From assembly GCF_000499385.1 (NCBI RefSeq), contig NW_013652072.1:32501-82059 (forward strand): 49,559 nt of DNA, in the 5' to 3' direction. The notes under the pieces were generated by a model. That model had not been told where the DNA came from. It was given only the letters and a program-made list of their open reading frames with translations, and did not search any database. Source of the DNA: Eimeria necatrix. Taxonomy: Eukaryota; Apicomplexa; Conoidasida; Eucoccidiorida; Eimeriidae. The position numbers and the translations under genes were made by a program. Each line of letters begins with the position of its first letter. Positions within the stretch are counted from its first letter, which is position 1. Positions 1-10,981 of this stretch are shown here, one piece after another.

Positions 1-2
1 CA

Positions 3-1222
3 GCTGCAGCGGAAGCAGCAGCAGCAGCAGCTGCTGCTGCTGCTGCTGCTGCGACGGATATCAGCAGCAGCAGCTCCAAGGGCGGCCTTGAAGCAGAACA
101 GTCACCTAGAGAAGGAGGTGTTGCCCCTTCTCTGGCTAAACGTGTTGCAGTAGCGGAGCAGCAGCAGCAGCAGCAGCTGCTGCTGCTGCCTCTGCGGCGT
201 GGGCAGCAGGAAGTAGTTGCTGCAGCACACGATGGCCAGCTGTGTGCAGGTGCTGCAGAAGCAGCAGCAACAGCAGCAACTGCAGAAGCAGCAGCAGCTG
301 CTGAAGTAGACGCAGCAGCTGTTGCTGTCGAAGAATATATGGATACAAGCAGTGGTCCGAGCCCACTGGTCACTGCAGCAGCACAAGCAGCAGCTGCTGC
401 TGCCGCTGCTGTCGCTGCTGCAGCAGAAGCAGAACCAGAAGCAGCACCCGGAGCAGCAGCTACTTCTCCTAAGGGGGAATTACTGGCGGCGGGCTTAGAG
501 CAGCAGGATACAGAGGAAGCAGCAGCAGCAGCTGAGACAGCAGCCGCAGCTGAGTCAGCAGCAGCAGCTGAGACAGCAGCAGCAGCTGCTCAGACAGCAG
601 CAGCAGCAGCTGATACACGAGCAGCAGCAGCAGCAGCAGAGGTAGAACCAGCAACACCAGCCCAAAGACTGGAGAAAGCAACAGAAACGAATGAACAGGA
701 AGCAGCAGCTAGCCAAATTGTATCAGCAGCAGAAGCAACAACTGCAGCAGCAGCAGCAGCAGCAGCAGCACAGTCGGCAGCAGCAGCAACGGAAGAGGCA
801 GCAGACAGGACGACCGAGGATGTGAAGGCTGCCGTTGAGGTAGCAGCAGCAGCAGCAACAGCAACAACTGCGCCAGCAGCAGCAGAGTCTGAGGCTGCAG
901 ACGCAGCTGCTGCTGCAGCACCAGAAGAAGCAGCTTCTGCACCTCCGCATGCAGCAGCAGAAGACCCAGCAGCAGCAGCAGCAGGCCGTGCGGCAGCAGC
1001 AGTGGAGGGGACAGCAGCAGCAGTACACGAAGAGACAGCAGCAGCAACAGACGCAGCACTGACAGCAGCAGAAGCAGCAGAGGCTCGAGAGCCTGCCGTG
1101 TCTGCAGCAACAAGCACTGCAGCAAGAAGAGCTGCAGCAGCAACTGCGAGCAAGGCAGAACCGGCATTAGCAGCAGCAGCAGCAACAACGGCTTCACAAG
1201 CACCTAGCCACGATGCAGCAAA

Positions 1223-1282
<60 letters not shown>

Positions 1283-1408
1283 GGAAGATGACGATGATGG
1301 AAGAGACCCCTGGGCCCCTCTGTCTTCTCCACTGCGGGAAGAGCTGCCCATCAGTAGGCGCAACAGCAGCAGAACATCCCTTAGTGACAGCAGCAGCAGC
1401 AGAAGCAG

Positions 1409-1456
<48 letters not shown>

Positions 1457-1518
1457 CTGGAGAACTGAGGGCTACAGGAGGCACACCAGCACTATGGCAG
1501 CAGAGGCGTACAGGAGCC

Positions 1519-1553
<35 letters not shown>

Positions 1554-1797
1554 TTTTACCGAAGTAGAGAGAGCTTCCGCCTGTTTCCCTCGAAGTATGA
1601 GGACTCAGCCCACAACAGCAGCAACACCAGCAGCAACAGCAGCAGCAGCAGCAGCATAAGGGAAGCGCGCAGCAGCGCCAGCGCCTATGGCAGGAGAGAA
1701 AGGCCGCACAACTCGATCAGCGGCAGCAGCAACAGCAACAGCAGCAGCAGCAGCAGGGGCTTCTCATCTCGCAGGGCTTCGCCTTTCCGGGAAAGCG

Positions 1798-1834
<37 letters not shown>

Positions 1835-1910
1835 GGCGCCAGAGTCCCCGGACCCGTGGGGGCCCCCTGCGCCTTCCCCAGAAGCGCCTGCTGCAGCAGC
1901 AGCAGAAAGC

Positions 1911-1946
<36 letters not shown>

Positions 1947-2046
1947 CCCACAGTGTCCCTCAGCAGACAAGGCAGCGGGGGCTGTCTCTCCCGCGAAGGC
2001 AGCACAGCGCGTTCGCTGCGCTGCTCCCCCCCCCGCAGCCGCCACT

Positions 2047-2096
<50 letters not shown>

Positions 2097-2241
2097 GATG
2101 AGTACTGCCGCAGCCGCCGGGACAGCTTCGACAGCCCCGAGGGAGCAGCAGCAAGGGCCTCCTTGGAAAGGAGGGGAGTGTCTCTTTCGAGACACAAAAG
2201 TCTCTCGAGGCGCATGCACCCGCGGCTGCAGCGCCGGCTGC

Positions 2242-2291
<50 letters not shown>

Positions 2292-2999
2292 CGCCGCCTC
2301 TCCCTCATGCACGCCAGGGGGCGGCCGCTGCTGCCCCCCATGGGCCGCCAAGTCCCTCCCTCAATGCGGGTGGGCAGGGGGCCCCCCATGGGGTGGATGG
2401 GGGGGGGCCCCCCGGGGGCCCCCGGGGGCCCGGGGGCCCCGGGGGCCCCGGGGGGCCCCGGGGGCCCCGGGGGCCCCGGAAACGCCCACTCCGGCGGGGG
2501 AGACCCCCGAGGGTACTGCTCCTGGAGAAGAGGGGAAGAGGGGCCCCTCAAGGCCTCCCACCACCCAGCAGATGGCCCTGGGTGGGCCCCAGGGGGGCCC
2601 CCCATGGGGGCCCGCTTGAGGGACTTGCCGGACTACAGGGGCGTGCGGGGGGGCCCCCACGGAAGCCCCCACGGGAGCCCCCGGGGGGGCCCCCACGGCA
2701 GCCCCCACGGGGGCCCCCTAGGGGGCCCCCACGGGGGCCCCCATGGGGGCCCCCACGGGGGGCCCCATGGGGGCCCCCATGGGGCCCTCCCGCCCCCATG
2801 GGAAATGAGACGCTCGCCCCCCCACGGGGGGTCAGAAAGAGACAGAAGAATGGATGCTGGGGGGCCCCCGGGGGGCCCCCCTGGGGGCCCCCCGGGGGGC
2901 CCCCATTGGGAGGGTCGAGGTGATGGACTTATGATGAGACCCATTAGGAGGCCTGCGTCCTCTCCTGGGTACCGACACCAGAGACCCCACCCTTGGTAA
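3..2999 (+). CDS. Low-complexity Ala/Ser/Gln/Gly-Pro-rich protein, 5'-partial
   Basis: The frame is open from base 3 to a TAA at 2997-2999, giving 998 codons, so the start lies left of the window; the first internal ATG is at 339. The N-terminal 350 residues are almost entirely Ala with interspersed Glu/Thr. A Ser/Arg-rich middle follows (SRRNSSRTSLSDSSSSRSRS), with repeated poly-Ser, poly-Ala and poly-Gln blocks. Basic RxSLxR-like stretches (SLERRGVSLSRHKSLSRR) come next, then a Gly-Pro/Pro-His-Gly tract from GGGCCC-type DNA (about 2395-2910), and the end is RPIRRPASSPGYRHQRPHPW. RS dipeptides and GP/RG tracts resemble nuclear RNA-binding or splicing proteins, but no folded domain is visible and I do not assign a function. 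Other frames are also open because of the triplet repeats. This frame is preferred because it is the longest and holds the non-repetitive basic segments. It has no telomere-type introns, unlike its right neighbour. Confidence 0.55.
2395..2910 (+). repeat. GGGGGCCCCC-rich GC repeat tract inside the coding region
   Basis: Irregular tandem units of GGGGGCCCC(C) with short spacers such as CACGG and CATGG. The block from about 2650 to 2790 encodes PHG(G/S) repeats. The units are self-complementary and GC-rich, unlike the CAG-based repeats around them. Confidence 0.85.
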
Positions 3000-3002
3000 A
3001 GA

Positions 3003-3004
<2 letters not shown>

Positions 3005-3075
<71 letters not shown>
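3005..3075 (+). repeat. (CAG)n microsatellite
   Basis: An uninterrupted run of more than 20 CAG units directly follows the stop codon of the left-edge gene, probably in its 3' UTR. A CTG-rich stretch follows to about 3390. I find no supported gene in 3000-4097. Confidence 0.95.
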
Positions 3076-3077
<2 letters not shown>

Positions 3078-3404
3078 TACTGACTGATGCTGCTGCCGCA
3101 GCAGCTCTGCTGCTGCCGTTTCTGGAAAGACACCACGGCCTCTTTTGGCCTCTTTTTTAGAAAGGCTCTATGCATTCTGTCTCGGCTCTGCTGCTGCCAT
3201 TGCTGCTGCTGCTGCTGTTGCTGCTGCTCTTGCTGCTGCTGCTCATGCTGCTTCTGTTGCTGCTGCTGCTTTCCGACGCAAAGTGCTGGACATGCGCTAG
3301 GTCGCCGTTCGGCAGCAGTTGCTGCTGCTGCTGCAGTCGCGGCAGTGCTGCTGCTGCGGCAGCAGCAGCAGCACTGCCGCTGTGCATATCGTAGCTAGCT
3401 GCTA

Positions 3405-3838
3405 CGGCTAGCTGCTGTGGCTAGCTGGGATGGCTAGCTGGGCCTCTTGCAGCAGCGCTGGCTGTGGCTTGTTGGCTTCGACACGGGAATTGGCCCCAAA
3501 GCCTTTTCCGCCATCCACTGTAGCGGCTAGCCGCAGCTAGCCACAGCTAGCCACGGCTAGCCGCTGCTAGCCACAGCTAGCCGCAGCTAGCCACAGTTGG
3601 CCACAGCTAGTTGCAGCTAGCCACGGCTAGCCAGAGCTAGCCGCAGCTGGCCACAGCTGGCCGCAGCTATCCACAGCTAGCCGCAACTAGCCAGATCTAG
3701 CCACAGCTAGCCAAAAGTAGCTGCACCTAGCTAGGGTTAGCAGTGGCTGACCACAGCTAGCCACAGCTAGCCACAGCTAGCCACAGCTAGCCACAGCTAG
3801 CTAGAGTTAGCCAGAGCTAGGTACAGCTAGCCAGAGCT
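3405..3838. repeat. Degenerate CTAGCCACAG / CTAGCCGCAG array
   Basis: About 430 bases of imperfect 10- to 11-base units built on CTAGC plus CACAG or CGCAG (for example 3535-3720 and 3745-3805). It is related to the GCTA arrays further right but has a longer unit. Confidence 0.85.
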
Positions 3839-4012
3839 GCAGTGACTATTTTTGTAAAGATGTCCATAGATATTAAGTACATAAGTAAAGAGCTCTTCAG
3901 ATATATAGATTTAGAAATAAAGATGTCCATAGATATAATATATATATATATATATTAATGTATTGAAAAAGATATATAAATATATAAATAAAAATATTTC
4001 TAGTAAAGATCT
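3839..4012. other. AT-rich island with an internal direct repeat
   Basis: About 170 bases, mostly A and T, in a GC-rich setting. It contains an (AT)n run near 3938-3956. The string AAAGATGTCCATAGATAT occurs twice, near 3856 and 3919, about 63 bases apart. No reading frame is supported. Confidence 0.7.
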
Positions 4013-4096
4013 GCAGCAGCTGCAGCCCCACAAACCGCCTCAGCGGTTTGCTGCAGTTAATAATTAGGGGCCAGAGGCCTGCTGTGCCGTATCGCT

Positions 4097-4806
4097 ACTA
4101 AACCCTAAACCCTAAACCCTAAACCCTGAAAGCGTGGGAAAGGGGAGAGTTTACTAGTTAATAATTGCGCAGAAACGCAGCGCCATAGCCCTGCTAAACC
4201 CTAATAAGCAGCAAACCCTAAACCCTAAAACCCTAAACCTGAGTTTCTGAAAGTGTAAGGAACACTAGGCCAGCTCAGACAAACCCTAAACCCTAAACCC
4301 TCGCGCTGATAGGCGAGCGCTTCGCAGAGGGCGGCCTGAGTAAACCCTAAACCCTAAACCCTAAACCCTACACCCCAAAGTCAAACCCTAAAACGTGGAC
4401 ATGAAAAACCCTCTGGAGTATGAAGCCAGTTGTGAGTCAGCTGATCTAAACCCTAAACCCTAAACCCTCAAGAAGCCCCGTAACCTCAGCTGGGGACCTC
4501 AGTAGAGGATCGCTGCAAACCTAAACCCTAAGCCCTAAACCCGAAATATTTCTTGCGCAGAAAAAATATCTGTTTGAGCTTCGTAGCAAGTAGACGTTGA
4601 GGGATTAGGGTTTAGGGTTTAGAGCTAGGGTTTAGGGTTTAGTCCTCTGGGGCCCCGGGGGCCCACGTGGGGCCCCCACGACCTCCTTGTCTTATTATCT
4701 GTCCTTCTTTTAGAACCCTGTGCAGCTTCCTAAGCCTTCTCAGCCGAAATCTGAGATTTAGGGTTTAGGGTTTAGGATTTAGGGTTTAGGGTTTAGGGTT
4801 TAGGGT
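4097..4806. repeat. Clustered telomere-type heptamers upstream of the WD40 gene
   Basis: Short arrays of CCCTAAA occur at about 4097-4130, 4195-4235, 4280-4300, 4342-4392, 4446-4470 and 4515-4545. Orientation then flips to TTTAGGG at about 4603-4642 and 4757-4806. The 40- to 100-base spacers are unique sequence with no frame I can support. The whole block could be one or more 5' UTR introns of the gene that starts at 5093. Confidence 0.75.
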
Positions 4807-5092
4807 TTTCTGGGGCGGTGAGGCTCGGGGATGCAGGGCCCAATCCTTCCCCGAACTGCCGCAGCTGTTCGCAGATAGAGCAGCAGCAGAGGCAGCAGCA
4901 GCAACAGAGGCAGCAGCAGCAACAGAGGCAGCAGCAGCAACAGAGGCAGCAGCAGCAACAGAGGCAGCAGCAGCAGCAGCAGCAGCGGGTGGGACCCGTA
5001 ATCAAGGGCTTTTGGAAGCAGCAGCAGCTGCTCGTAGCAGCAGAGGAGCAGCAGCACTGCGGCAGCAGCAGCAGCAGCAGCTGCAGCTGGCC

Positions 5093-5435
5093 ATGGCGTC
5101 TGCAGGCAGCAAGCGGCCCAGCCCGCCCTCTGCTGCTGCTGCTGCTGCTGCAGCAACAGCAGCAGCAAATCTGGAATGCACAGACCGATGCGTTTGCTGC
5201 TCCCATGTCTTTGATGTTTCTTTTCATCCAAAAAACCCTAAAGTTGTTGCTGCTGCTTTATTGAATGGAGCAGTAGAAGTCCATTTGCTGCCAGACAAGC
5301 TGCTGCTGCAGCAGCACCTGCAGCAGCAGCAGCAGCAGCGGGACCACCAACGCGACCTCAAGAGGCAGCAGCGGCGCAAGCTCAGGCAGCAGCAGAAGCA
5401 GCAGCGAAAGCAGCAGCAGCAGCAGCAGCACGCAG

Positions 5436-5472
<37 letters not shown>

Positions 5473-8381
5473 GTCGTCAGACGAAGAGGCCCCAGAGCGC
5501 TTCTTAGAGGCCGATTTGGAGTGTCTAGACACCCGAACGCAAACCCTAAACCCTCACAAGCAGTCTTGCAGAGTTCTTCATTTTTGGAAAGACGGAAATG
5601 GTAGTTGCAAACCCTAAACCCTAAACCCTCAAAGTCCAAACCCTTGGCTCTACACCCCGCCCTCAAACCCTAATACAGAAACCCTAATTATTCATTCACA
5701 TCAAGGATCTGCAGCTTCTCACTGGATTTGAAACAACAGTTTAGGGTTTCGGAGTCCTGTCGAGGGTTTAGGGTTTAGGGTTTGGGATTTAGGGTTTAGG
5801 GTTTAGGCCTTCATTTGCTGCAGCTATTTTAAGTGCCTCCGCGGATGGACGATGCTGCATATCTGATATCAACTCGGGGGTTTGCTCGTGGAGGTCTCTC
5901 CGAAGCAGGTTAGGGTTTAGGGTTTAGGGTTTAGGGTTTAGGGTTTAGGATTTAGGGTTTTGGGTTTAGGTTTTCTCTGTTAGCATTTAGGTTTTCTCTG
6001 TTACCAACTTGTGGCGCTGAGTTCATGACCCTTAGGTTGGCGCTTTTTCGCTTCATCATTTATTCGTGAGGGTTTAGACATTAGGCCTGGGGTTTAGGGT
6101 TTAGGGTTTAGGGTTTAGGGTTTAGGGTTTAGGGTTTAGGGTTTGTGGTTTAGGACTGGCTTCGACGCCCTCACGCCCATTTGCTGCAGCACTTTTGCTG
6201 CTGCTGACGAAACCGGCAATATATCTCTTTGGGACGAACGGCAGAAAAAGCCCACAAAGGTATTTCCCCCGGAAATGCCGGGGGTTTCGAGTGAGCTAGG
6301 GTTTAGGGTTTAGGGTTTAGGGTTTAGGGTTTAGGCTGGGGATTTAGGGTGTAGGGTGCGAACGACTTTGGGCAAGAGCGCAGCAAAAAAGGAAACTGCG
6401 TTGGGGTGTTCTAGACTTGCGGAGGTCGGTGCTTGGGGTTTAGGGTTTAGGGTTTAGGGTTTAGGGTTTGGGGTTTAGGGTTTAGGGTTTGCGGCTTAGG
6501 TTTGTGCTATTCTTCTAATATGCTGCTGGCCGCTGGCTGCGGCTACTTGGGCGTCTTCGACTTAAGAAAAAGAGTGCTGAAGGCTCGCAGTGATGAAGTG
6601 GATGCTGATTTCACCAGCGTTCTCAGGGCCAAAGTAAACCCTAAACCCTAAACCCTAAACCCTAAACCCTGAAACCCTAGGAGGTGGTGAAGCCGTAAAA
6701 CTTGCATCTGTACTAGTCGCTACGGTGGCAGGTATGTAGATAATGGGGCCTTTTTCGAGGGTTGGCCGTTTCTTGCATGTTCTAATGTTAGCCTCTAGGG
6801 TTTAGGGTTTAGGGTTTAGGGTTTAGGGTTTAGGGTTGGCCTTGACGCAGGGAGGCTCTAAGGTTTGCTGCGGCTGCGAAGAAGGAGAAATCTGCATTTT
6901 CAGTTGGGGCGACTTCGGGGACTTCAGAGACAGAATAACAGATATAAGGACGGAAGTTAATGCCCTAGTGAGGGTTTAGGGTTTAGGGTTTAGGGTTTGG
7001 AGTTCAAGGTTCGGGTCTAGCTTTACAAGCGCCATGTTTCAGGCAGCTGTTCCACCTGCTGCCCTTTCTCGACCAGGACAAGTTGTCGAGCTTCTGTAGT
7101 CTGTAGGGCACTGGGTTCAGGGTTTAGGGTTTAGGGTTTAGGGTTTAGGGCTTAGCGTTTAGGGTTTGAGGCACGGGGTTTAGGGTTTGAGTTTGCAGGC
7201 GAAGTTTGACGAAGACACTCTTCTTGCGGGCTGCGGCGATGGATGTGTACGCGTGGTGCAGCTGCACCCCAATAGACTAGCAGGTAGGGTTCAGGGTTTA
7301 GGGTTTAGGGTTTAGGGTTTAGGGTTTAGACCCACAGGTTGGGCTTTCGAGTCTGGGGAGGCGAGGGCTTCTTGCGACGCCTCAAGGAAGAGATCGTTCT
7401 TGGGATTTGATTGTCTGACTGATTTGAATTGGAGTTAGGGTTTTGATGATACGTTTTAGGGTTTAGGGTTTAGGGTTTAGGGTTTAGGGTCTAGGGTTTG
7501 CCATCTAGGAATTTTGGCGGGGCACGGACGGCGCGAAAACCCGGTGGAGCGACTGGCCTTGAACAGCGACAAAACCCTGCTAGGTTTGTTTTGACAGTTT
7601 AGGGTTTAGGGTTTAGGGTTTAGGGTTTTGTGCCTCTGGTTGTGTGCACGGCAAGGGGTAAATACTGTTAAGCGCAAGATGTGAAACTTCAGTTTTGAGT
7701 TTGGTGTTCAGCGTTTAGGGTTTGGTACCTAGGGTTTAGGGTTTAGGGTTTAGGGTTTAGGGTTTCGGGTTCTGTGTCTAGGGGCTAGGGCCTGGTGCCT
7801 TGGCTCTTAGCGCGCAGGCTCTATGCTGACAGCTTATCGAGTAGTTTTAGGTTTTGCAGTGTAGGATTTGGGGTTTAGGGTTTAGGGCACAGGGTTTAGG
7901 GGGGTTTAGGGTTTAGGGCTCAGGGTTTAGGGGGGTTTAGGGTTTAGGGCTCAGGGTTTAGGGGGGTTTAGGGTTTAGGGTTTAGGGTCAGGGTTTGCTG
8001 TTTGCAGCAACGGCTGCGCACGACGACCGCATCCGGATCCACGACGCGACAAAGGTGGAATTCATGAAGACCAAGGTTGTCAGGCGGCTCAAGAAAGTAA
8101 ACCCTAAACCCTAAACCCTAAACCCTAAACCCTCGGCTTCAAGCCCGAGCCTAAACACCAACCCCCAGACACCGAACCCAAACCTGTGCTTTAAGTATAT
8201 TTGCTGCTGAGGTGCAGCAAACCCTGGACCCCGGCTGTGTGGCTTGCACAGCCCGAAAGCCCAAACCCTAAACCCTAAACCCTAAACCCTAGGCTGCAGC
8301 TTTTTCCATGTTTATGCCTCGCAGTCGCAGCAGCCCCGCCACGACTTGCGGGCCGGCAGAGATTTCTTTGAGGACTTTTAG
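5093..8381 (+). CDS. WDR55: WDR55/Jip5-type WD40-repeat ribosome-biogenesis protein
   Basis: WDR55 (yeast Jip5) is a nucleolar WD40 protein needed for rRNA production. Exons inferred by phase: 5093-5600, 5824-5908, 6036-6065 (30-nt micro-exon, tentative), 6190-6259, 6500-6633, 6851-6967, 7199-7283, 7509-7583, 8008-8096 and 8325-8381. Phases imply one more small exon between 6260 and 6499 that I could not place. Conserved segments in order: VFDVSFHPKNPKVVAAAL, HKQSCRVLHFWKDG, ILSASADGRCCISD, FAAADETGNISLWDER, GCGYLGVFDLRKR, KVCCGCEEGEICIFSW, LLAGCGDGCVRVVQLHPNR, GHGRRENPVERLALNSD, AAHDDRIRIHD and the C-terminal DFFEDF. These align block by block with animal WDR55. The start CCATGGCG follows stops and precedes the first WD segment. 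Exon 1 carries poly-Ala, Gln and acidic Ser insertions between WD blades 1 and 2. Introns are full of TTTAGGG/CCCTAAA. The expected product is a little over 416 residues. Confidence 0.85.
5601..8324 (+). repeat. Telomere-type heptamer arrays filling the WD40-gene introns
   Basis: Almost every intron of the gene holds 3 to 9 TTTAGGG or CCCTAAA units. Introns 5601-5823 and 6634-6850 start with CCCTAAA and end with TTTAGGG. The introns between 5909 and 6499 and those at 6968-7198, 7284-7508 and 7584-8007 hold only TTTAGGG. The last intron, 8097-8324, holds only CCCTAAA. At 7865-7990 the heptamers form a longer unit of about 32 bases (TTTAGGG pairs, CTCAGGG, then TTTAGGGGGG) repeated three times. 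Confidence 0.9.
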
Positions 8382-8700
8382 GGCTGCATGCAAAGTGGCT
8401 GAAATGATGTTTCAAAAAAAGCAAAAAGAGTATTCAAAAAGATCTTCGGGATCATTATTTGAGAATAAATTTCTTTCTCTCTTTTTAATTTGAAAAACTG
8501 CTTCTGAATACGAACAATTTGACGCCAGTGGAGCTCAGTCTCAACCAAAATCCCAAACCCTAAACCCTAAACCCTTAAAGTGCTTTAGTGTCTTGCGCGA
8601 AACCCTAGCTGCTGCAGGTCCAGTTAAACCCTAGCCAACGCATCCGCATGCATGCAGGGGCCTCTTTTGGGGCTTTCTGCGTGGACTCAAAACAGCCAAG
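8382..8700 (+). other. 3' flank of the WD40 gene
   Basis: A-rich sequence (8418-8520), then a short CCCTAAA array (about 8553-8575) and a GCATGCATGC motif near 8647. The downstream sequence has no frame I can support and probably holds the 3' UTR. Confidence 0.5.
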
Positions 8701-8965
8701 GCCGCATCACAGCTAGCTAGCTGAGCCATTACAGCTAGCCGTAGCTAGCTGTGATGGGTAGCTACCTAGCTAGCTAGCCGCCCAGCTAGCTAGCTAGCTA
8801 GGTTGATGTCCATCTGCGGTTGTGGTGGGTAGAAGGAGTAGCAGACATGTAGGGCAGCTAGCTAGCTAGCTAGCTAGCTAGCTAGCCATGCAAGTTGGCG
8901 CCTGAGCCAGCTAGCTGGTTGGCTAGCTGGCTAGCTAGCTAGCTGACTAGCTAGCTATCTGACGA
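8700..8965. repeat. (GCTA)n tetranucleotide array
   Basis: Runs of GCTAGCTAGCTA with irregular breaks, longest near 8860-8884 and 8930-8955. It lies between the WD40 gene (+) and the 3' end of the minus-strand gene, so it separates two convergent genes. Confidence 0.9.
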
Positions 8966-9183
8966 GTGGAGCTGGAGCTGCTGGCTTCCACGATCCGACG
9001 GGCCCGATTATTAAACGCAAAAACGATTTGCTTTTCAAATTAAAGGTTCTCCCCGTTGCTGCTGCTGTTTCAGTTGCTGCTGCAAAAGCAGCAGCAGCAG
9101 CAGCAGCAGCAAGGCACCTGTACGGTGAAGCAGCGCGAATGGAGCAGCAGCTAAAACAGAGCTGCTGCAGGTGAAGCGCGCGC

Positions 9184-9197
9184 GGTGTACGTACACC
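9184..9197. other. Perfect 14-base palindrome GGTGTACGTACACC
   Basis: It lies just beyond the 3' end of the minus-strand gene. A related inverted repeat occurs at 15022-15043. The function is unknown. Confidence 0.5.
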
Positions 9198-9269
9198 TTA
9201 AAAAGGCTAGCCATTTTACTGACCCTAAAGATTTGCAATTAAAAGCGAATAGGAAGGCCCAAATCAATT

Positions 9270-9270
<1 letters not shown>

Positions 9271-9313
<43 letters not shown>
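9271..9313. repeat. (CTG)n microsatellite
   Basis: About 14 CTG units directly after the minus-strand stop codon at 9319. On the gene's sense strand this is CAG and lies in the presumed 3' UTR, matching the CAG run that follows the stop of the left-edge gene. Confidence 0.9.
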
Positions 9314-9315
<2 letters not shown>

Positions 9316-9318
9316 CTA

Positions 9319-9580
9319 CTAAGCTTTCTGCTGCTCCTCTGCTGCCGTGTGCCTCTTGGGAGGCCCTTTAGGCTTGACAATGTCGCGGCCGTCGTTGCAG
9401 CCTGAGACCTTCCGCAGGGAAACTGCAGCAGCAGCAGCAGCAGCAGCAGCAAAGGTGAACAGCAAGCCTCCACCAGCATTTGATAGGAGCACGAAGCAAA
9501 AATAGCAGCAGCAGCAGCAGCAGTAGCAGACCAGCAGCTGCTACGGGACACCAGGTCTGCTCAACCACGCACACTGCACG

Positions 9581-9631
<51 letters not shown>

Positions 9632-10791
9632 TGACTGACTGATATCAGCAACAGCAGCATCGTAGGGGTAGACGGGGGCGGTGAGGAACTCGGCGCCGCT
9701 GGGGTGTCTAGACAGCTGAATGTTGAGGTGGTTGAGGCGGCAGTCCGCTTTGCTGACATTTCCACTTTTATATTTTCCTTCTTTTTTTCCTTTTAGTCGA
9801 TTTAAAGTTTCCGCCAACTCCAGAAAAGGGGGTTCGAAGCAAGCTTCGCGCAGGCGCTCCCACGGGCACAAACTCCTGCAGCAGCAGCAGCAGCAGCAGC
9901 AGCAGGGGGTGAAGTGCAGCAGCAGCACAAGCAGCGGGAGGCTCGTGTGAAGCGCTGCAGCAGCAGCGGAAGCAGCAGCAGCAGCAAGTGGAGCCGCAGC
10001 GGCCAATGCGCATGCAGTAGCAGCAGCACCAGCGCCGAATGAAGCGCAATGAGCAGCAGCAGCAGCAGCAGCCAATGCAGCCCAAGCAGCAGCAGAAGCA
10101 CGAGCAGCAGCAGCATCCAATGCAGCCCAAGCAGGAACAGAGTCACGAGCAGCAGCAGCAGCCAATGCAGCCCAACCAACAACAGAAGCACGAGCAGCAG
10201 CAGCAACAGAAGCGCGAGCAGCAGCAGCAACAGAAGCGCGAGCAGCAGCAGCAGTCAATGCAGCCCAAGCAGCAGCAGCCAATGCAGCCCAAGCAGCAGC
10301 AGCAAACGCAGCCCAAGCAACAACAGAAGCACGAGGAGCAGCAGCAACAGAAGCACGAGGAGCAGCAGCAACAGCAGCAGCAGCAGGTGCAGCAGCAGGA
10401 GCAGCAGCAGTTAGCTGACTGGGTCCAGGGGTCTGCTTCTGCGAGGAAGTGTTTCCAGGTTTGTCTGTAGAGAGCCTCCTTTTTGCTGCTCCACTTTTCG
10501 AGACTTTTGGGTTTTTTTCTGAAGACATATTTATCTCTTTTGTGTCTTCGGAGAGTTTCTTTGAGGGCTTTGAGCCGCACAGCACTTAGCTGCTGCCGCC
10601 GCAGCAGCAAAACCTCGTGAGACACTGCAACGCCCTGCGGCTCTATGACAAACTCTGCTGCTGCGCTGCTGCTGTAAACTGCTGCTCCTTCGGCTTTGGT
10701 GCAGGTCCGGGCCACGTCCACCGGCAGTGCAGCAGCAGCAGACAGCCACAGGTCCTCCCCGTCCTCCGCGCACTCTTGCTGCTGCTGCTGC

Positions 10792-10823
<32 letters not shown>

Positions 10824-10930
10824 CGGTTCGCTCGGGTACAGCCCGTATTCCTTCACCACGGCGCTCTCCCACTCGATCTGCACAACGCAACACACCACGC
10901 AGCTCACTCCCATGCTGCAGCAGCAGCAGC

Positions 10931-10981
<51 letters not shown>

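Noticed and set aside
136..2708. Many long open frames on both strands over the left-edge gene
   Set aside because: CAG/CTG repeats open all frames. These encode only poly-Leu, poly-Cys, poly-Ala or poly-Gln shadows and lack non-repetitive conserved segments.
4097..8560. Chromosome end suggested by telomere repeats
   Set aside because: The heptamers are short, change orientation many times and lie inside introns of a conserved gene, so they are interstitial.
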